Assembly (NCBI RefSeq): GCF_002531725.1
Contig: NZ_NWSQ01000009.1
Coordinates: forward strand, 180,856 to 244,855
Length of the DNA: 64,000 nucleotides
Reading direction: 5' to 3'
DNA from: Rhizobium sp. L43
GTDB lineage: Bacteria; Pseudomonadota; Alphaproteobacteria; Rhizobiales; Rhizobiaceae
Numbering within the stretch: the stretch's first letter is position 1; each line of letters starts with the position of its first letter. Shown here piece after piece: positions 34,971 to 44,221 of the stretch. Below the pieces are notes generated by a model that made no database searches, had not been told where the DNA came from, and saw only the letters and a list, made by a program, of their open reading frames with translations. Position numbers and translations under genes: made by a program.

Positions 34971-35214
34971 ATTGAGTCATTCACGGCGCAGACCCGCCGT
35001 GGCTGGATTCCTGTGACAAGCACAGGAATGAGGGTGGGAGATGTGGCCTGCCGCCAATTACCGCGGAACTCGCTCTGGACTCCACTGCATGATACCCTTC
35101 TAAGGGTCCCTACGTCGGTGGAAATTTGGCGAGCGCGTTTGCCCCACCCTCCCTCATTCCTGTGCTCGTCACAGGAATCCAGCCACCGCGCGTCTGCGCG
35201 GTGAATGACTCAAT
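34971..35214. repeat. 244-bp inverted-repeat element (MITE-like or dispersed repeat)
   Basis: Left arm 34971-35039 and right arm 35143-35214 are near-perfect reverse complements. The outer 14 bp are ATTGAGTCATTCAC and GTGAATGACTCAAT. Each arm contains its own palindrome, ATTCCTGTG with CACAGGAAT. The 103-bp centre has no open frame. I found no transposase gene nearby. It sits in the 471-bp gap between the cysK operon and DUF1203. Confidence 0.75.
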
Positions 35215-35345
35215 TCGACCGTTGAAAAGTCTCGCGCGCCCAAAGACTTACGGCCGACGATCTCGACAAACCAACACACGCAAGAAACGGGTGGCTTGAA
35301 CGATCAATCGGGCGCATTTCATGACAATCACAAAGGAGATCTGCC

Positions 35346-35855
35346 ATGACCGCCATTCGCTTTGTCGCCATGCCGACCACCGACGCCGAACATCTCTGGA
35401 ACGGCGGCCGCGACGCCTATAACAGGCTGCCCGAGACGATCGTTTCCGACGGTGACGGCAACCCTTGCCGCCATTGCCTTCAGGATATCGATGCCGGCGA
35501 GGAGATGCTGGTCTTCGCCTACCGGCCCTTCCCGGAGCTGCAGCCTTATGCCGAAACCGGCCCGGTCTTCCTGCACAAGCAACCTTGCACACGCTATGCC
35601 GCCGAAGAGATCATGCCGCCGATCCTGACGACGAGCCCCGATTTCATCGTCCGCGGCTATAGCGAGAACGACCGCATCGTCTACGGCACCGGCGCGGTGA
35701 CCGATATTGGGGATATTCCCGCTTATGGCGAAAAGCTGCTGGCACGACCCGATATCGCCTATGTGCATGTCCGCTCGGCGCGCAACAACTGCTTCCAATG
35801 CCGGATCGACAAGGTAACGGCGCCGGCCCTTGCGGAGACCGGCGCCCTAAGTTGA
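35346..35855 (+). CDS. DUF1203 domain-containing protein
   Basis: This 169-residue protein matches the DUF1203 pattern: IRFVAMPTTDAEHLWNGG, then CRHCLQDIDAGEEMLVFAYRPFP, GPVFLHKQPCTRYA and YGENDRIVYG-like GYSENDRIVYGTGAV with AYVHVRSARNNCFQCRIDKV. Conserved Cys pairs suggest a metal or redox site, but no function is established. It is monocistronic, 132 bp downstream of the inverted-repeat element, and converges with ald. Confidence 0.75.
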   Translation: MTAIRFVAMPTTDAEHLWNGGRDAYNRLPETIVSDGDGNPCRHCLQDIDAGEEMLVFAYRPFPELQPYAETGPVFLHKQPCTRYAAEEIMPPILTTSPDFIVRGYSENDRIVYGTGAVTDIGDIPAYGEKLLARPDIAYVHVRSARNNCFQCRIDKVTAPALAETGALS

Positions 35856-35870
35856 CCTGGAGTCAGGCAG

Positions 35871-36989
35871 TTACGCTACGTTGAGCACGCTCTCCGGGGC
35901 GAAGGCCTCGTAGCCGAGCGCCTCGGCGACCGGCTTGTTGGTGATGCGGCCCTTGTGCACGTTGAGGCCGTTCCTCAGATGCTTGTCTTCGGCGATGGCG
36001 CGCAGGCCGCGATCGGCAAGCGCCAGGCCATGCACCAGCGTGGCATTGTTCAGCGCGTGCGCCGAAGTCACCGGCACGGCGCCCGGCATGTTGGCGACGC
36101 AATAATGCACGACGCCGTCGACCTCATAGGTCGGATCGGAATGGGTCGTCGCATGCGAGGTTTCGAAGCAGCCGCCCTGGTCGATGGCGACGTCGACGAT
36201 GACGGCGCCCTTCTTCATGCCGGACAGCATCTCGCGGGTGACGAGTTTTGGCGCAGCCGCGCCCGGGATCAGCACGGCGCCGATAATCAGATCGGCCGAG
36301 AAGACCTCCTCCTCCAGCGCCTGGATGCTGGAATAGCGGGTGTGGATGCGGCCTGCGAAGATATCGTCGAGCTGGCGCAGGCGCAGCAGCGATTTGTCGA
36401 GGATGCTGACATCGGCGCCGAGGCCGGCGGCCATCCGGGCCGCATGCAGGCCGACGACGCCGCCGCCGATGACCGCTACCTTGGCCGGCAGCACGCCGGG
36501 CACGCCGCCGAGCAGGACGCCGAGGCCACCATTGGCCTTCTGCAGGGCGGTCGCGCCCGCCTGGATCGACAGGCGACCGGCGACCTCCGACATCGGCGCC
36601 AGTAGCGGCAGGCCGCCGCGTTCGTCGGTCACCGTCTCATAGGCGATCGCCGTGACGCCGGAAGCAAGCAGACCCTTGGTCTGTTCCGGATCGGGCGCCA
36701 GATGCAGATAAGTATAGAGCAGCTGACCGTCGCGCAGTTGCGCCCATTCGGAAGGCTGCGGCTCCTTCACCTTGACGATCATATCGCACTTTTCGAAAAT
36801 ATCCCTGGCGGAGGCGGCGATCTTCGCGCCAGCCGCGGCATAGGCGGCGTCATCGGCGCCGATGCCGGCGCCCGCCTTGGTCTCCACCCAGACCTCGTGG
36901 CCGTGGGCGACATATTCGCGCACCGAAGCCGGCGTCAGACCGACGCGATATTCGTGATTCTTGATTTCCTTCGGGCAACCGACACGCAT
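35871..36989 (-). CDS. ald: Alanine dehydrogenase
   Basis: This 372-residue enzyme interconverts alanine with pyruvate, ammonium and NADH. It has [20 protein letters not shown], the substrate residues in [13 protein letters not shown] and [10 protein letters not shown], and the NAD motif [22 protein letters not shown]. The C-terminus [22 protein letters not shown] is typical. I chose ATG 36989 (MRVGCPKE); the upstream in-frame extension is non-conserved. It is divergent from an Lrp-type gene that resembles AldR and probably activates it in response to alanine. Confidence 0.93.
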   Translation of the reverse strand: MRVGCPKEIKNHEYRVGLTPASVREYVAHGHEVWVETKAGAGIGADDAAYAAAGAKIAASARDIFEKCDMIVKVKEPQPSEWAQLRDGQLLYTYLHLAPDPEQTKGLLASGVTAIAYETVTDERGGLPLLAPMSEVAGRLSIQAGATALQKANGGLGVLLGGVPGVLPAKVAVIGGGVVGLHAARMAAGLGADVSILDKSLLRLRQLDDIFAGRIHTRYSSIQALEEEVFSADLIIGAVLIPGAAAPKLVTREMLSGMKKGAVIVDVAIDQGGCFETSHATTHSDPTYEVDGVVHYCVANMPGAVPVTSAHALNNATLVHGLALADRGLRAIAEDKHLRNGLNVHKGRITNKPVAEALGYEAFAPESVLNVA

Positions 36990-37145
36990 TGGCGTTCCTC
37001 TCCTGTCATCTCCGCAGTCGCGGATTTCCTCAGACGATGAATCCAACCACCAAGGCCGCGAAATGTCCTTGCAAAGACGATTTGCGAAGAGGCGTTTTTT
37101 CGGCGATTATTGCGCTCTTCATCTCATTCTTCGAAGGTTCTTCGA

Positions 37146-37607
37146 ATGGCCGATCTCGATACCATCGATCTTGCGATTCTTAAGGCATTGCAGGCCAATG
37201 CCCGCATCACCAATGCCGAGCTCGCCGAGAGGATCGGATTGTCGCCTTCGGCCTGTTCGCGCCGGCTCGACATCCTGGAAAGAAGCGGCGTCATCGATGG
37301 TTACCATGCGCGGCTTTCGCACAAGGCGCTCGACTACAAGATGATCGCCATCGTGCATATCTCGCTCTCCGGCCAGTTCGCCAAGACGCTGGCGGAATTC
37401 GAGGCGGCGGTGAAGCTCTGTCCCAACGTGCTTGTCTGTTACCTGATGTCGGGCGAATACGATTATATCCTGAGGGTCGCCGCCCGCGATCTCGAGGACT
37501 ATGAGTGCATCCACCGCGACTGGCTGTCGGCTCTGCCCCACGTCGTCAAGATCAATTCGAGCTTCGCGCTCAGAGAAATCATCGACAAGCCGAATGTCGG
37601 CCTTTGA
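37146..37607 (+). CDS. Lrp/AsnC family regulator (AldR-like)
   Basis: This 153-residue regulator has the HTH IDLAILKALQANARITNAELAERIGLSPSACSRRLDILERSGVIDGY and the RAM domain with VLVCYLMSGEYDYILRVAARDL. It starts at ATG 37146 (MADLDTIDL). The position opposite ald, with a 156-bp shared promoter region, is the usual arrangement of the alanine-responsive activator. The regulatory effect is inferred from this context. Confidence 0.9.
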   Translation: MADLDTIDLAILKALQANARITNAELAERIGLSPSACSRRLDILERSGVIDGYHARLSHKALDYKMIAIVHISLSGQFAKTLAEFEAAVKLCPNVLVCYLMSGEYDYILRVAARDLEDYECIHRDWLSALPHVVKINSSFALREIIDKPNVGL

Positions 37608-37679
37608 GCCCTTGCAAAGTTTTCGAAAGCCTGCCCAGACTTTCGATGCACGCAGGCGTTTCCCGCTCAATGGCAAATC

Positions 37680-38576
37680 ATGACATCGAAGACCCACGGT
37701 TACATTTTCGCCCTGCTGGCGCTCACCATCTTTTCGCTGCAGGACGCCATCTCAAAACATCTGGCATCGACCTATCCGCCGATCTTCGTGACGATGATCC
37801 GCTACTGGGCTTTCGCGCTTTTCACCATCATTCTCGCCTCGAGGATGCGTGGCGGCCTCAAGGCGACGGCCCGCACCAAACGCCCATTCCTGCAGGTGAC
37901 GCGCGGCGTTCTGCTTGCGGTCCAAGTGGTTCTGGCCATCACCTGTTTTGCGATAATCGGCCTTGCCCGTTCGCAGGCGATCTTTTCCGCGACGCCGATC
38001 CTGATCGCGCTGCTGGCAATGCCGATCCTCGGCGAACGGGTCGGCTGGCGGCGGTGGGCGGCGATCGGCGCTGGACTGTTCGGGGTGCTGCTGATCCTGA
38101 AGCCGGAAGGCGAATTTTTCGACGTAAAACTGCTTCTTGCCGTCACCTCCTGCTTCAACTTCGCCTTCTACGTCATCGCCACCCGCCTCGTCAGCCGCGA
38201 CGATTCGTCGATGACCAGCTTCTTCTATACCGGCGTCGTCGGCGGTGTGACGATGACGCTTATCGGGCCGTTCTACTGGAGTTGGATGTCGCCGGGCGAC
38301 TGGGGCTGGATGGCGCTCGTCTGCATGACCAGCATTTCCAGCCATTATTTCCTGATCCGCGCCTATGATATTCTCGATGCCGCCGCCGTCCAGCCGCTGA
38401 CCTATCTGTCGCTTGTCTACGCCTCCATCATCGGCATGGTGATCTATGGAGAAACGCTGAGCTTCAACATGATCGTCGGCTCGGTCATCGTGGTCGCCGC
38501 CGGTATCTTCACGGTCTGGCGCGAGCATGTGGTAGGGCGTAGGACGGCCGCCGCCGGAGCACCGCGCGTCGAATAG
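37680..38576 (+). CDS. DMT-superfamily transporter (EamA)
   Basis: This 298-residue inner-membrane protein has ten predicted helices in two EamA repeats. Recognisable parts are FALLALTIFSLQDAISKHLASTYPPIFVTMIRYW, GLARSQAIFSATPILIALLAMPILGERVGWRRW and the second-repeat DAAAVQPLTYLSLVYASIIGMVIYGE. Members export small metabolites. It begins 72 bp after the Lrp gene, so cotranscription is possible; export of an amino acid would fit but is not shown. Confidence 0.87.
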   Translation: MTSKTHGYIFALLALTIFSLQDAISKHLASTYPPIFVTMIRYWAFALFTIILASRMRGGLKATARTKRPFLQVTRGVLLAVQVVLAITCFAIIGLARSQAIFSATPILIALLAMPILGERVGWRRWAAIGAGLFGVLLILKPEGEFFDVKLLLAVTSCFNFAFYVIATRLVSRDDSSMTSFFYTGVVGGVTMTLIGPFYWSWMSPGDWGWMALVCMTSISSHYFLIRAYDILDAAAVQPLTYLSLVYASIIGMVIYGETLSFNMIVGSVIVVAAGIFTVWREHVVGRRTAAAGAPRVE

Positions 38577-38602
38577 GACTCTAAAAGGTTCGGCGCAGGA
38601 CG

Positions 38603-38846
38603 GCCATCCGATGTGGCATCCGCTGCAATGCGGTCGCGCCAGGATGGATCGATACTGACCTCAACGTGGATTTCATCGAGAGCATGCCGGACCCGCAAGC
38701 CTTCCGCCGGGAGATCGGTCGCATCCATCCCGTCGGACTAAGTGGCCGCACTGGTCGCCTGGCTTGCCTCGCCGGAAGCCGGCTTTGTCACCGGCCAGAT
38801 CTGAACGATCGATGGTGGACGCATGGCGAAACTGAGCCTGGCCTAA
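38603..38846 (+). pseudogene. Decayed C-terminal fragment of an SDR gene
   Basis: One plus-strand frame reads GIRCNAVAPGWIDTDLN, VDFIESMPDPQAF and REIGRIHPVG. It then shifts frame into VAALVAWLASPEAGFVTGQI, an in-frame TGA, and TIDGGRMAKLSLA ending in TAA at 38844-38846. Together these are the last roughly 80 residues of a short-chain dehydrogenase, broken by a frameshift near 38740 and a TGA at 38801-38803. The 5' part is missing, so it is a remnant without function. Confidence 0.7.
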
Positions 38847-39027
38847 ACGCGTGCAGGATCAGGATGGTGGTGATGCAACGGTATGCTGCTTGTCACGCAG
38901 GCGCGTGAAGCAGATCTCGAACGGCTGATGTTCGATAAGGTGACATTTCACTGCAATTTTAGCCAAGCCACTAAAACCATTTCAATTTTCGAGCGCTATG
39001 CTGCTCCCCATATTCGAGGGAGAATGT

Positions 39028-39432
39028 ATGACTCGCAATTTGAAAATTACGGCCCGAAAGGCCGAACGGCAAAACTGCCGCGTCTTCGGCAGCGTCAAAT
39101 ATCTGAACAGCCAGGTGGATGCCCGTATCCTGAACCTGTCGGCGACCGGTGCGGCGCTGGAGATGAGGGGACCGTTTCATGCGGCTTCCGGCAGCAAGGT
39201 GCGCATAGAGGCCGAGAACCTCGGGATGCTCGAAGGCGTCATTCGCTGGAAACACAATGGCCGCGTCGGCATCCAATTCGACGTGAATTCCAATGCGCGA
39301 GCGCAGGTCTCCTCCTATTTCCGCTTTTTCCATAAGGAAATACGACCGGTTCTGGCGGTACGCCAACTGGTTACGGCCAACGCCAACGGCAAACGGACGC
39401 CTCAATTGGCCACATCGACGCCGAAATCGTAA
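39028..39432 (+). CDS. PilZ domain protein
   Basis: This 134-residue protein carries the c-di-GMP-binding PilZ motifs: RQNCR (RxxxR) near residue 15 and ILNLSATGAALEM (the [D/N]xSxxG motif), followed by SKVRIEAENLGMLEGVIRWKHNGRVGIQF. It has no other domain, so it may work as a small c-di-GMP receptor acting on motility or polysaccharide machinery. The ATG at 39028 follows GGGAGAATGT. The longer reading from 38998 lacks a better ribosome site. Confidence 0.85.
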   Translation: MTRNLKITARKAERQNCRVFGSVKYLNSQVDARILNLSATGAALEMRGPFHAASGSKVRIEAENLGMLEGVIRWKHNGRVGIQFDVNSNARAQVSSYFRFFHKEIRPVLAVRQLVTANANGKRTPQLATSTPKS

Positions 39433-39737
39433 GGCTGCACCGCCTTTGCGCCAAAGGAGCGGCTGTGTGGCTGCTCAGTGGCTGTGGTTGCCGTTGGCGC
39501 CAAGCCCGCAGCCGAGCGGACGTCTCGGCACCTCCTGCTGTGGTGATAACGGCCCGGCCATGACCCGCTCCCCGATGGATTTCCGTCGGGAGACTTTACT
39601 ATAAGTTGCATATTAAAACCATTGCGCCATCGCCGCCGATTGTTTTGCCGTCCTGTCATTTTCGCAGTGTACTCCTCGCCAAATCGTCCTAATTCTGACG
39701 GGCCGGACGATGCATGTTTTTGAAGAGGAGAGTTCCC

Positions 39738-41726
39738 ATGTCTTCGATTTTCGACGTTGGCGTCATGAGCCGCCGTTCTCTGCTTGGTGGGCTTGCCGCC
39801 ACTTCCGCTCTGGTGCTGCTGCACCCTTTCAGCGCCCGCGCCGGCGCCAACCAGGCGCATCTCCGGCTGATGGAAACGACGGATATTCACGTCAACGTCT
39901 TCCCCTATGACTATTATGCCGACAAGCCGAACGACACGATGGGGCTTTCCCGCACCGGGACGATCATCGACAATATCCGCGCAGAGGCCGTCAACTCGCT
40001 GCTGATCGACAATGGCGACGTGCTGCAGGGCAATCCGATGGGCGACTACATGGCCTATCAGCACGGCATGAAGGACGGCGACGTCCATCCCGTGATCAAG
40101 GCGATGAACACGCTCGGCTACACGGTCGGCACGCTCGGAAATCACGAGTTCAACTACGGCCTCGACTTCATGTTCAAGGTCCTGTCAGGCGCGAAATTCC
40201 CCTTCGTCTGCGCCAACCTGACCAAGGGCCAGCTCGCCTCGGACCCGAAGCAGGACGATCTGTTCTTCAAGCCCTACATTATCGTGGAAAAACAGATCAA
40301 GGACGGCGCCGGCAATGAGAGCCCGGTCAAGATCGGCTTCATCGGCTTCGTCCCGCCGCAGATCATGCTCTGGGATATCAAGAACCTCGAAGGCAGGGCG
40401 CAGACGCGCGACATCGTCGAGGCCGCCAAGGCCTGGATTCCAGCCATGAAGGAAGCCGGCGCCGATATCGTCATTGCGCTCTCCCATTCCGGCATCGACG
40501 GCAGCGCACCGTCCGAAAAGATGGAAAACGCCTCGCTGCATCTCGCCGCCGTCGAAGGGATCGACGCGATCTTCACCGGCCATCAGCATCTCGTCTTCCC
40601 CGGCCCGAAGAGCTGGGACGGCATCGCCAATGCCGATCCCGTCAAGGGCACGCTGCATGGCAAGCCCGCCGTGATGGCCGGCTTCTGGGGCTCGCATCTC
40701 GGCCTCATCGACCTGCTGCTCGAAAAGGACGGCAACAGCTGGAAGATCGTCGATTTCACCTCGGAAGCACGGCCGATCTATCACCGTGACGACAAGAAGA
40801 AGGTGGTTGCCGACTACGCCGACAAGAAGGGCGTGATCGAGGCCGCCAAGGCCGAGCACGAGGCGACGCTCGCCTATGTCCGCACCCCGGTCGGCAAGAC
40901 CTCCGCACCGCTTTATTCCTACTTCGCGCTCGTCGCCGACGATCCCTCGGTGCAGGTCGTCAGCCAGGCCCAGACCTGGTACATCAAGCAGATGCTCGCC
41001 GACACCGCATTCAAGGACCTGCCGGTGCTATCGGCGGCGGCCCCCTTCAAGGCCGGCGGCCGCGGCGGCGCCGACTATTATACCGACGTTCCGGCCGGCG
41101 ATATCGCCATCAAGAACGTCGCCGACCTCTATCTCTATCCGAACACGGTGCAGGCTGTCGCCATCACCGGCGCCCAGGTGAAGAACTGGCTGGAAATGTC
41201 GGCCGGCATGTTCAATCACATTGCGGCCGGCTCGAAGGATGCGGCCCTCCTCAACAACGACTTCCCGTCCTACAATTTCGACGTCATCGACGGCGTAACC
41301 TACCAGATCGACCTGTCGCAGCCGCCGAAATATGATTCCTCCGGCAAGGCTATCAATCCGGATGCCAACCGCATCCAGAACCTCGCCTTCGACGGCAAGC
41401 CGATCGATCCCGCCCAGAAGTTCGTCGTCGTCACCAACAATTACCGCGCCGGCGGCGGCGGCAGTTTCCCGGAGATCGCGGCTGATAAGGTGATCTTCCA
41501 GGCGCCGGACACCAACCGCGACGTCATCGTCCGCTATGTCCACGACCAGGGCACGATCAATCCGTCGGCCGATGCGAACTGGACCTTCAAACCGCTGCCG
41601 GGCACGACCGTGACCTTCGAAAGCGGTCCGAAGGCAAAGCAGTTCCTCGCGGCAGTCAAGAGCGTCAAGATCGAGGATGCCGGCGACGGCGCCGACGGAT
41701 TCTCGAAGTTCAGATTGGTTCTTTAG
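39738..41726 (+). CDS. cpdB: 2',3'-cyclic-nucleotide 2'-phosphodiesterase / 3'-nucleotidase
   Basis: This 662-residue periplasmic enzyme splits 2',3'-cyclic nucleotides and 3'-nucleotides, releasing phosphate and nucleoside. A twin-arginine-like leader, MSRRSLLGGLAATSALVLL, is followed by the metallophosphatase motifs LMETTDIHVNVFPYDYY, IDNGDVLQGNPMGDYMA, GTLGNHEFNYG and IFTGHQHLVFPG. The C-terminal 5'-nucleotidase domain has NVADLYLYPNTVQAVAITG and NNYRAGGGGSFPEIA. AGGAGA before ATG 39738 supports that start. Confidence 0.93.
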   Translation: MSSIFDVGVMSRRSLLGGLAATSALVLLHPFSARAGANQAHLRLMETTDIHVNVFPYDYYADKPNDTMGLSRTGTIIDNIRAEAVNSLLIDNGDVLQGNPMGDYMAYQHGMKDGDVHPVIKAMNTLGYTVGTLGNHEFNYGLDFMFKVLSGAKFPFVCANLTKGQLASDPKQDDLFFKPYIIVEKQIKDGAGNESPVKIGFIGFVPPQIMLWDIKNLEGRAQTRDIVEAAKAWIPAMKEAGADIVIALSHSGIDGSAPSEKMENASLHLAAVEGIDAIFTGHQHLVFPGPKSWDGIANADPVKGTLHGKPAVMAGFWGSHLGLIDLLLEKDGNSWKIVDFTSEARPIYHRDDKKKVVADYADKKGVIEAAKAEHEATLAYVRTPVGKTSAPLYSYFALVADDPSVQVVSQAQTWYIKQMLADTAFKDLPVLSAAAPFKAGGRGGADYYTDVPAGDIAIKNVADLYLYPNTVQAVAITGAQVKNWLEMSAGMFNHIAAGSKDAALLNNDFPSYNFDVIDGVTYQIDLSQPPKYDSSGKAINPDANRIQNLAFDGKPIDPAQKFVVVTNNYRAGGGGSFPEIAADKVIFQAPDTNRDVIVRYVHDQGTINPSADANWTFKPLPGTTVTFESGPKAKQFLAAVKSVKIEDAGDGADGFSKFRLVL

Positions 41727-41744
41727 ACCGAAGGAAGTGTAGAG

Positions 41745-41767
41745 GAAGGCGCGGCACCCGCGCCTTC
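41745..41767. terminator. Bidirectional hairpin between cpdB and the lysR gene
   Basis: Perfect 10-bp arms GAAGGCGCGG and CCGCGCCTTC flank the loop CAC. It lies between convergent stops (41726 and 41769), so it can serve both genes, although a U-tract is weak. Confidence 0.65.
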
Positions 41768-41768
41768 G

Positions 41769-42737
41769 TCATTCAGCCGCGAGCCGTGTCGCGGGTTGCT
41801 GGAGCTCCGCCATCTCAGCATGGAAATCGGCCTGATTCGGGCAATGGGAAAGCCGTGTGCGGAACGCGTCGATCATCCAGCTGGCGGCAGGTCCGGGCGG
41901 GTTGGCGAGCTGCCGCACCGAATATATCGGATATTCGCCCTGTTCATAGGCATCCAGATCGAGATGGACGAGCGCGCCGCTACGGAGATCGTCATGCATT
42001 ATGGAGGCCGGAAGGCCGCCCCAGCCAAGGCCGGCCTTGATGAGCTGGTGCTTCGTGGCAATATCGCTGACGCGCCATGTCTTGTAGGACAGCACGTTGA
42101 AATCCCGCCCCTTCGTTCGGCCTGAGGCGTCGGTGACGACGAGCTGCACTTCCTCGCGCACGTCGCCCAGCGTGAGCGGCCGGTCGATGCGGGCCAGCGG
42201 ATGGTTGGGGGCGGCAACCGGCAACATGAAGGAATGGCCGATCCGCTCCGTGATGATCGAATCGTCCTGCTGGAGGACGGCGCCGCCGATGCCGATCGTC
42301 GCCTTGCCGCTGAGGACGAGATCCATCACCATTCCAAGCTCGCCGACATTAAGATTCAACGAAACGGACGGGAACATCTCACGGAATTCGTGCAGGACGT
42401 CCACCATGGCGCGCGAGGGCACCATGACGCTGATGGCGACAGAAACCTCCGCTTCGAGCCCTTCCCTCAAGCTCTTGACGCGCGCCCGCATGACTTGCAG
42501 ATCGCCGAGAATGCGCCGCGCATCCTCCAGCATCGCCTTGCCCGCCTCCGTCAGCTTCGGCTGGCGCGCACCGGAGCGCTCGAAAAGCGGCACTTCGAGC
42601 TGTGCTTCCAGGTTGGCGATCGTATAGCTGACGACGGACTGCGCCCGGTTCAATGCCCGCGAAGCGGCGGAGAAGCTGCCGGTTTCGGCAACGGTCAGAA
42701 ACACCTGCAATTGGTCCAGAGTCGGGTTCGGAAGCAT
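41769..42737 (-). CDS. LysR family transcriptional regulator
   Basis: This 322-residue LysR protein has the N-terminal wHTH LDQLQVFLTVAETGSFSAASRALNRAQSVVSYTIANLEAQLEVPLFER and a C-terminal effector domain. It is divergent from an azoreductase gene with a 139-bp gap, so it probably regulates azoR in response to a quinone, azo compound or related electrophile. An inverted repeat with T-N11-A spacing sits at 42752-42766 just upstream of its own start. Confidence 0.9.
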   Translation of the reverse strand: MLPNPTLDQLQVFLTVAETGSFSAASRALNRAQSVVSYTIANLEAQLEVPLFERSGARQPKLTEAGKAMLEDARRILGDLQVMRARVKSLREGLEAEVSVAISVMVPSRAMVDVLHEFREMFPSVSLNLNVGELGMVMDLVLSGKATIGIGGAVLQQDDSIITERIGHSFMLPVAAPNHPLARIDRPLTLGDVREEVQLVVTDASGRTKGRDFNVLSYKTWRVSDIATKHQLIKAGLGWGGLPASIMHDDLRSGALVHLDLDAYEQGEYPIYSVRQLANPPGPAASWMIDAFRTRLSHCPNQADFHAEMAELQQPATRLAAE

Positions 42738-42751
42738 CTTCCATCCATTCC

Positions 42752-42766
42752 ATCGATAGTTTCGAT
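42752..42766. promoter_or_regulatory. Candidate LysR-type binding site
   Basis: ATCGA-TAGTT-TCGAT contains the T-N11-A core (T42753, A42765) typical of LysR boxes. It lies 15 bp upstream of the regulator's start and 111 bp before the azoreductase gene. Confidence 0.5.
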
Positions 42767-42876
42767 CGACATTATCACCGTTTTTTCGATAGCAGGCCAG
42801 ACCTATTTTGCTCGTCGAGACTGCGGCTCACCTCCCAGCAACGGGCCGTCAAATTCAATTCGAAAGGAAATGCACC

Positions 42877-43491
42877 ATGTCGTCCATCCTTCTTCTGACG
42901 TCCAGCCCGCGTGCCGAATCGCTCTCGACGCCGATCGCCGCCGATCTCGCCGAAAAGCTGAAGAGCCAGCAGCCGGGCAGCGTCGTCGTTCGCCGCGATC
43001 TCGCCGCCAACCCGCTGCCGCATATCGATGACCTGTTCACCGGCGCGATCCGCAAGCCGGCCGAAGACCGTACCGCCGAAGAAATCGCAGCCATCAAAAC
43101 CTCCGACGAACTCGTCGCCGAACTGTTTGCCGCCGATACGATCGTCATCAGCACCGGCCTGATCAACTTCAACATCTATTCGTCGCTGAAGACCTGGATC
43201 GACAACGTCGCCCGCGCCGGCGTGACCTTCAAGTACACGGAAACCGGCCCGGTCGGCCTCGTCACCGGCAAGAAGGTTTATGTCGTGCTCACCTCCGGCG
43301 GCGTCTACTCGCAGGGACCGGCTGCCCCGCTGAACCATGCCGTACCGTATCTGAAGTCGGTTCTCGGCTTCCTCGGCATCACGGATATCGAGACCATCTA
43401 TGTCGAAGGTCTCGCCTTCGGTCCCGAAGCTGCCGAAAAGGCCATCGACGCCGCCAAGTCGCGCGTCCAGGAAATCGCGCTGGCCGCCTGA
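42877..43491 (+). CDS. azoR: FMN-dependent NADH-azoreductase
   Basis: This 204-residue flavodoxin-like quinone/azo reductase has the phosphate loop LTSSPRAESLSTPIA, the FMN contacts ISTGLINFNIYSSLKTWIDNVARAGVTF and the later VVLTSGGVYSQGPAAPLNHAVPYLKSVLGFLGI. It reduces quinones and azo compounds with NADH in two-electron steps and probably protects against electrophilic stress. The start at 42877 begins MSSILLLTSS. A strong terminator follows at 43514. Confidence 0.92.
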   Translation: MSSILLLTSSPRAESLSTPIAADLAEKLKSQQPGSVVVRRDLAANPLPHIDDLFTGAIRKPAEDRTAEEIAAIKTSDELVAELFAADTIVISTGLINFNIYSSLKTWIDNVARAGVTFKYTETGPVGLVTGKKVYVVLTSGGVYSQGPAAPLNHAVPYLKSVLGFLGITDIETIYVEGLAFGPEAAEKAIDAAKSRVQEIALAA

Positions 43492-43513
43492 TCGGTTCGC
43501 CAATACAGCATGG

Positions 43514-43537
43514 AACGGCCGGCCTTCGCCGGCCGTT
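43514..43537. terminator. Bidirectional intrinsic terminator
   Basis: Perfect 10-bp arms AACGGCCGGC and GCCGGCCGTT flank the loop CTTC and are followed by T residues. It separates azoR from the convergent tetR gene. Confidence 0.8.
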
Positions 43538-43539
43538 TG

Positions 43540-44115
43540 TCATTTGTCGATGTCGGCGACAAAATCCCGGACCGTCGCCAGGATTTCGGCTGAAAGTTCC
43601 TCATCGGAGGAGATCCTGGCAAGGCCGACGCCGCCTGCCATCATCGCAAAGGCCATGATCGCCTTGCGCCGCCTGTCTCCTTCGTCCGCTCCCGCAGCCT
43701 TGCTTGCCAAGGCTTCGAAATTACGCCGCAGCCCGTCCGTCGCGATCGCCCGCGCCTTCTCGCCGCTACGGGATAGATCGGAAGTCAGCGCGGCAAAAGG
43801 GCAGCCTTCGCCGGGATTGTCGCGATGATAGGCGCTGACATAACGATCGGCGACATCTGCGGCCGACATCTCCGCCGGATTCACTCCCTCGGCCTCCAGC
43901 CTGCGTCCCCATGAATCGAATGCGGACTGGACCGCCTCGGCGACGAGATCGTCGCGGGAGGCGAAGTGCTTGTAGAAGCCACCGACGGTCAGGCCGGCTT
44001 CCTTCATCAGGTCGGCAACGCCAATACCTTCGAGCCCCTCCTCGCGCAGCCGCTTCGATGCGGTCTCGACGATCTTCTCATGCGTCTTCTGTTTTTCCAG
44101 CTGCGAACGCCCCAT
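43540..44115 (-). CDS. TetR family transcriptional regulator
   Basis: This 191-residue repressor has the TetR HTH KIVETASKRLREEGLEGIGVADLMKEAGLTVGGFYKHFASRDDLVAEAV and a helical ligand domain with GEGCPFAALTSDLSRSGEKARAI, a form common in regulators of SDR or efflux genes. It is divergent from the SDR gene at 44222; the shared promoter contains a perfect palindrome at 44149-44166. Confidence 0.9.
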   Translation of the reverse strand: MGRSQLEKQKTHEKIVETASKRLREEGLEGIGVADLMKEAGLTVGGFYKHFASRDDLVAEAVQSAFDSWGRRLEAEGVNPAEMSAADVADRYVSAYHRDNPGEGCPFAALTSDLSRSGEKARAIATDGLRRNFEALASKAAGADEGDRRRKAIMAFAMMAGGVGLARISSDEELSAEILATVRDFVADIDK

Positions 44116-44148
44116 CGGAAGCTCCCCGAATTGCCTCTTGACTCAAAT

Positions 44149-44166
44149 GGATTACAATCGTAATCC
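44149..44166. promoter_or_regulatory. Candidate TetR operator palindrome
   Basis: Perfect arms GGATTAC and GTAATCC with spacer AATC overlap the region downstream of a TTGACT -35-like box (44138-44143). It lies 34 bp from the TetR start and 56 bp from the SDR start, a typical place for an auto-repressed divergent pair. Confidence 0.6.
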
Positions 44167-44221
44167 TTATAGATAACGATCATAATCTAGATCGTCGTCA
44201 TTTCCAAGAGGAGCATCAATC

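Noticed and set aside
38883..39335. 150-codon frame starting like an acetyltransferase (TQAREADLERLM)
   Set aside because: Only the first few residues look familiar; the rest is a shadow of the PilZ gene.
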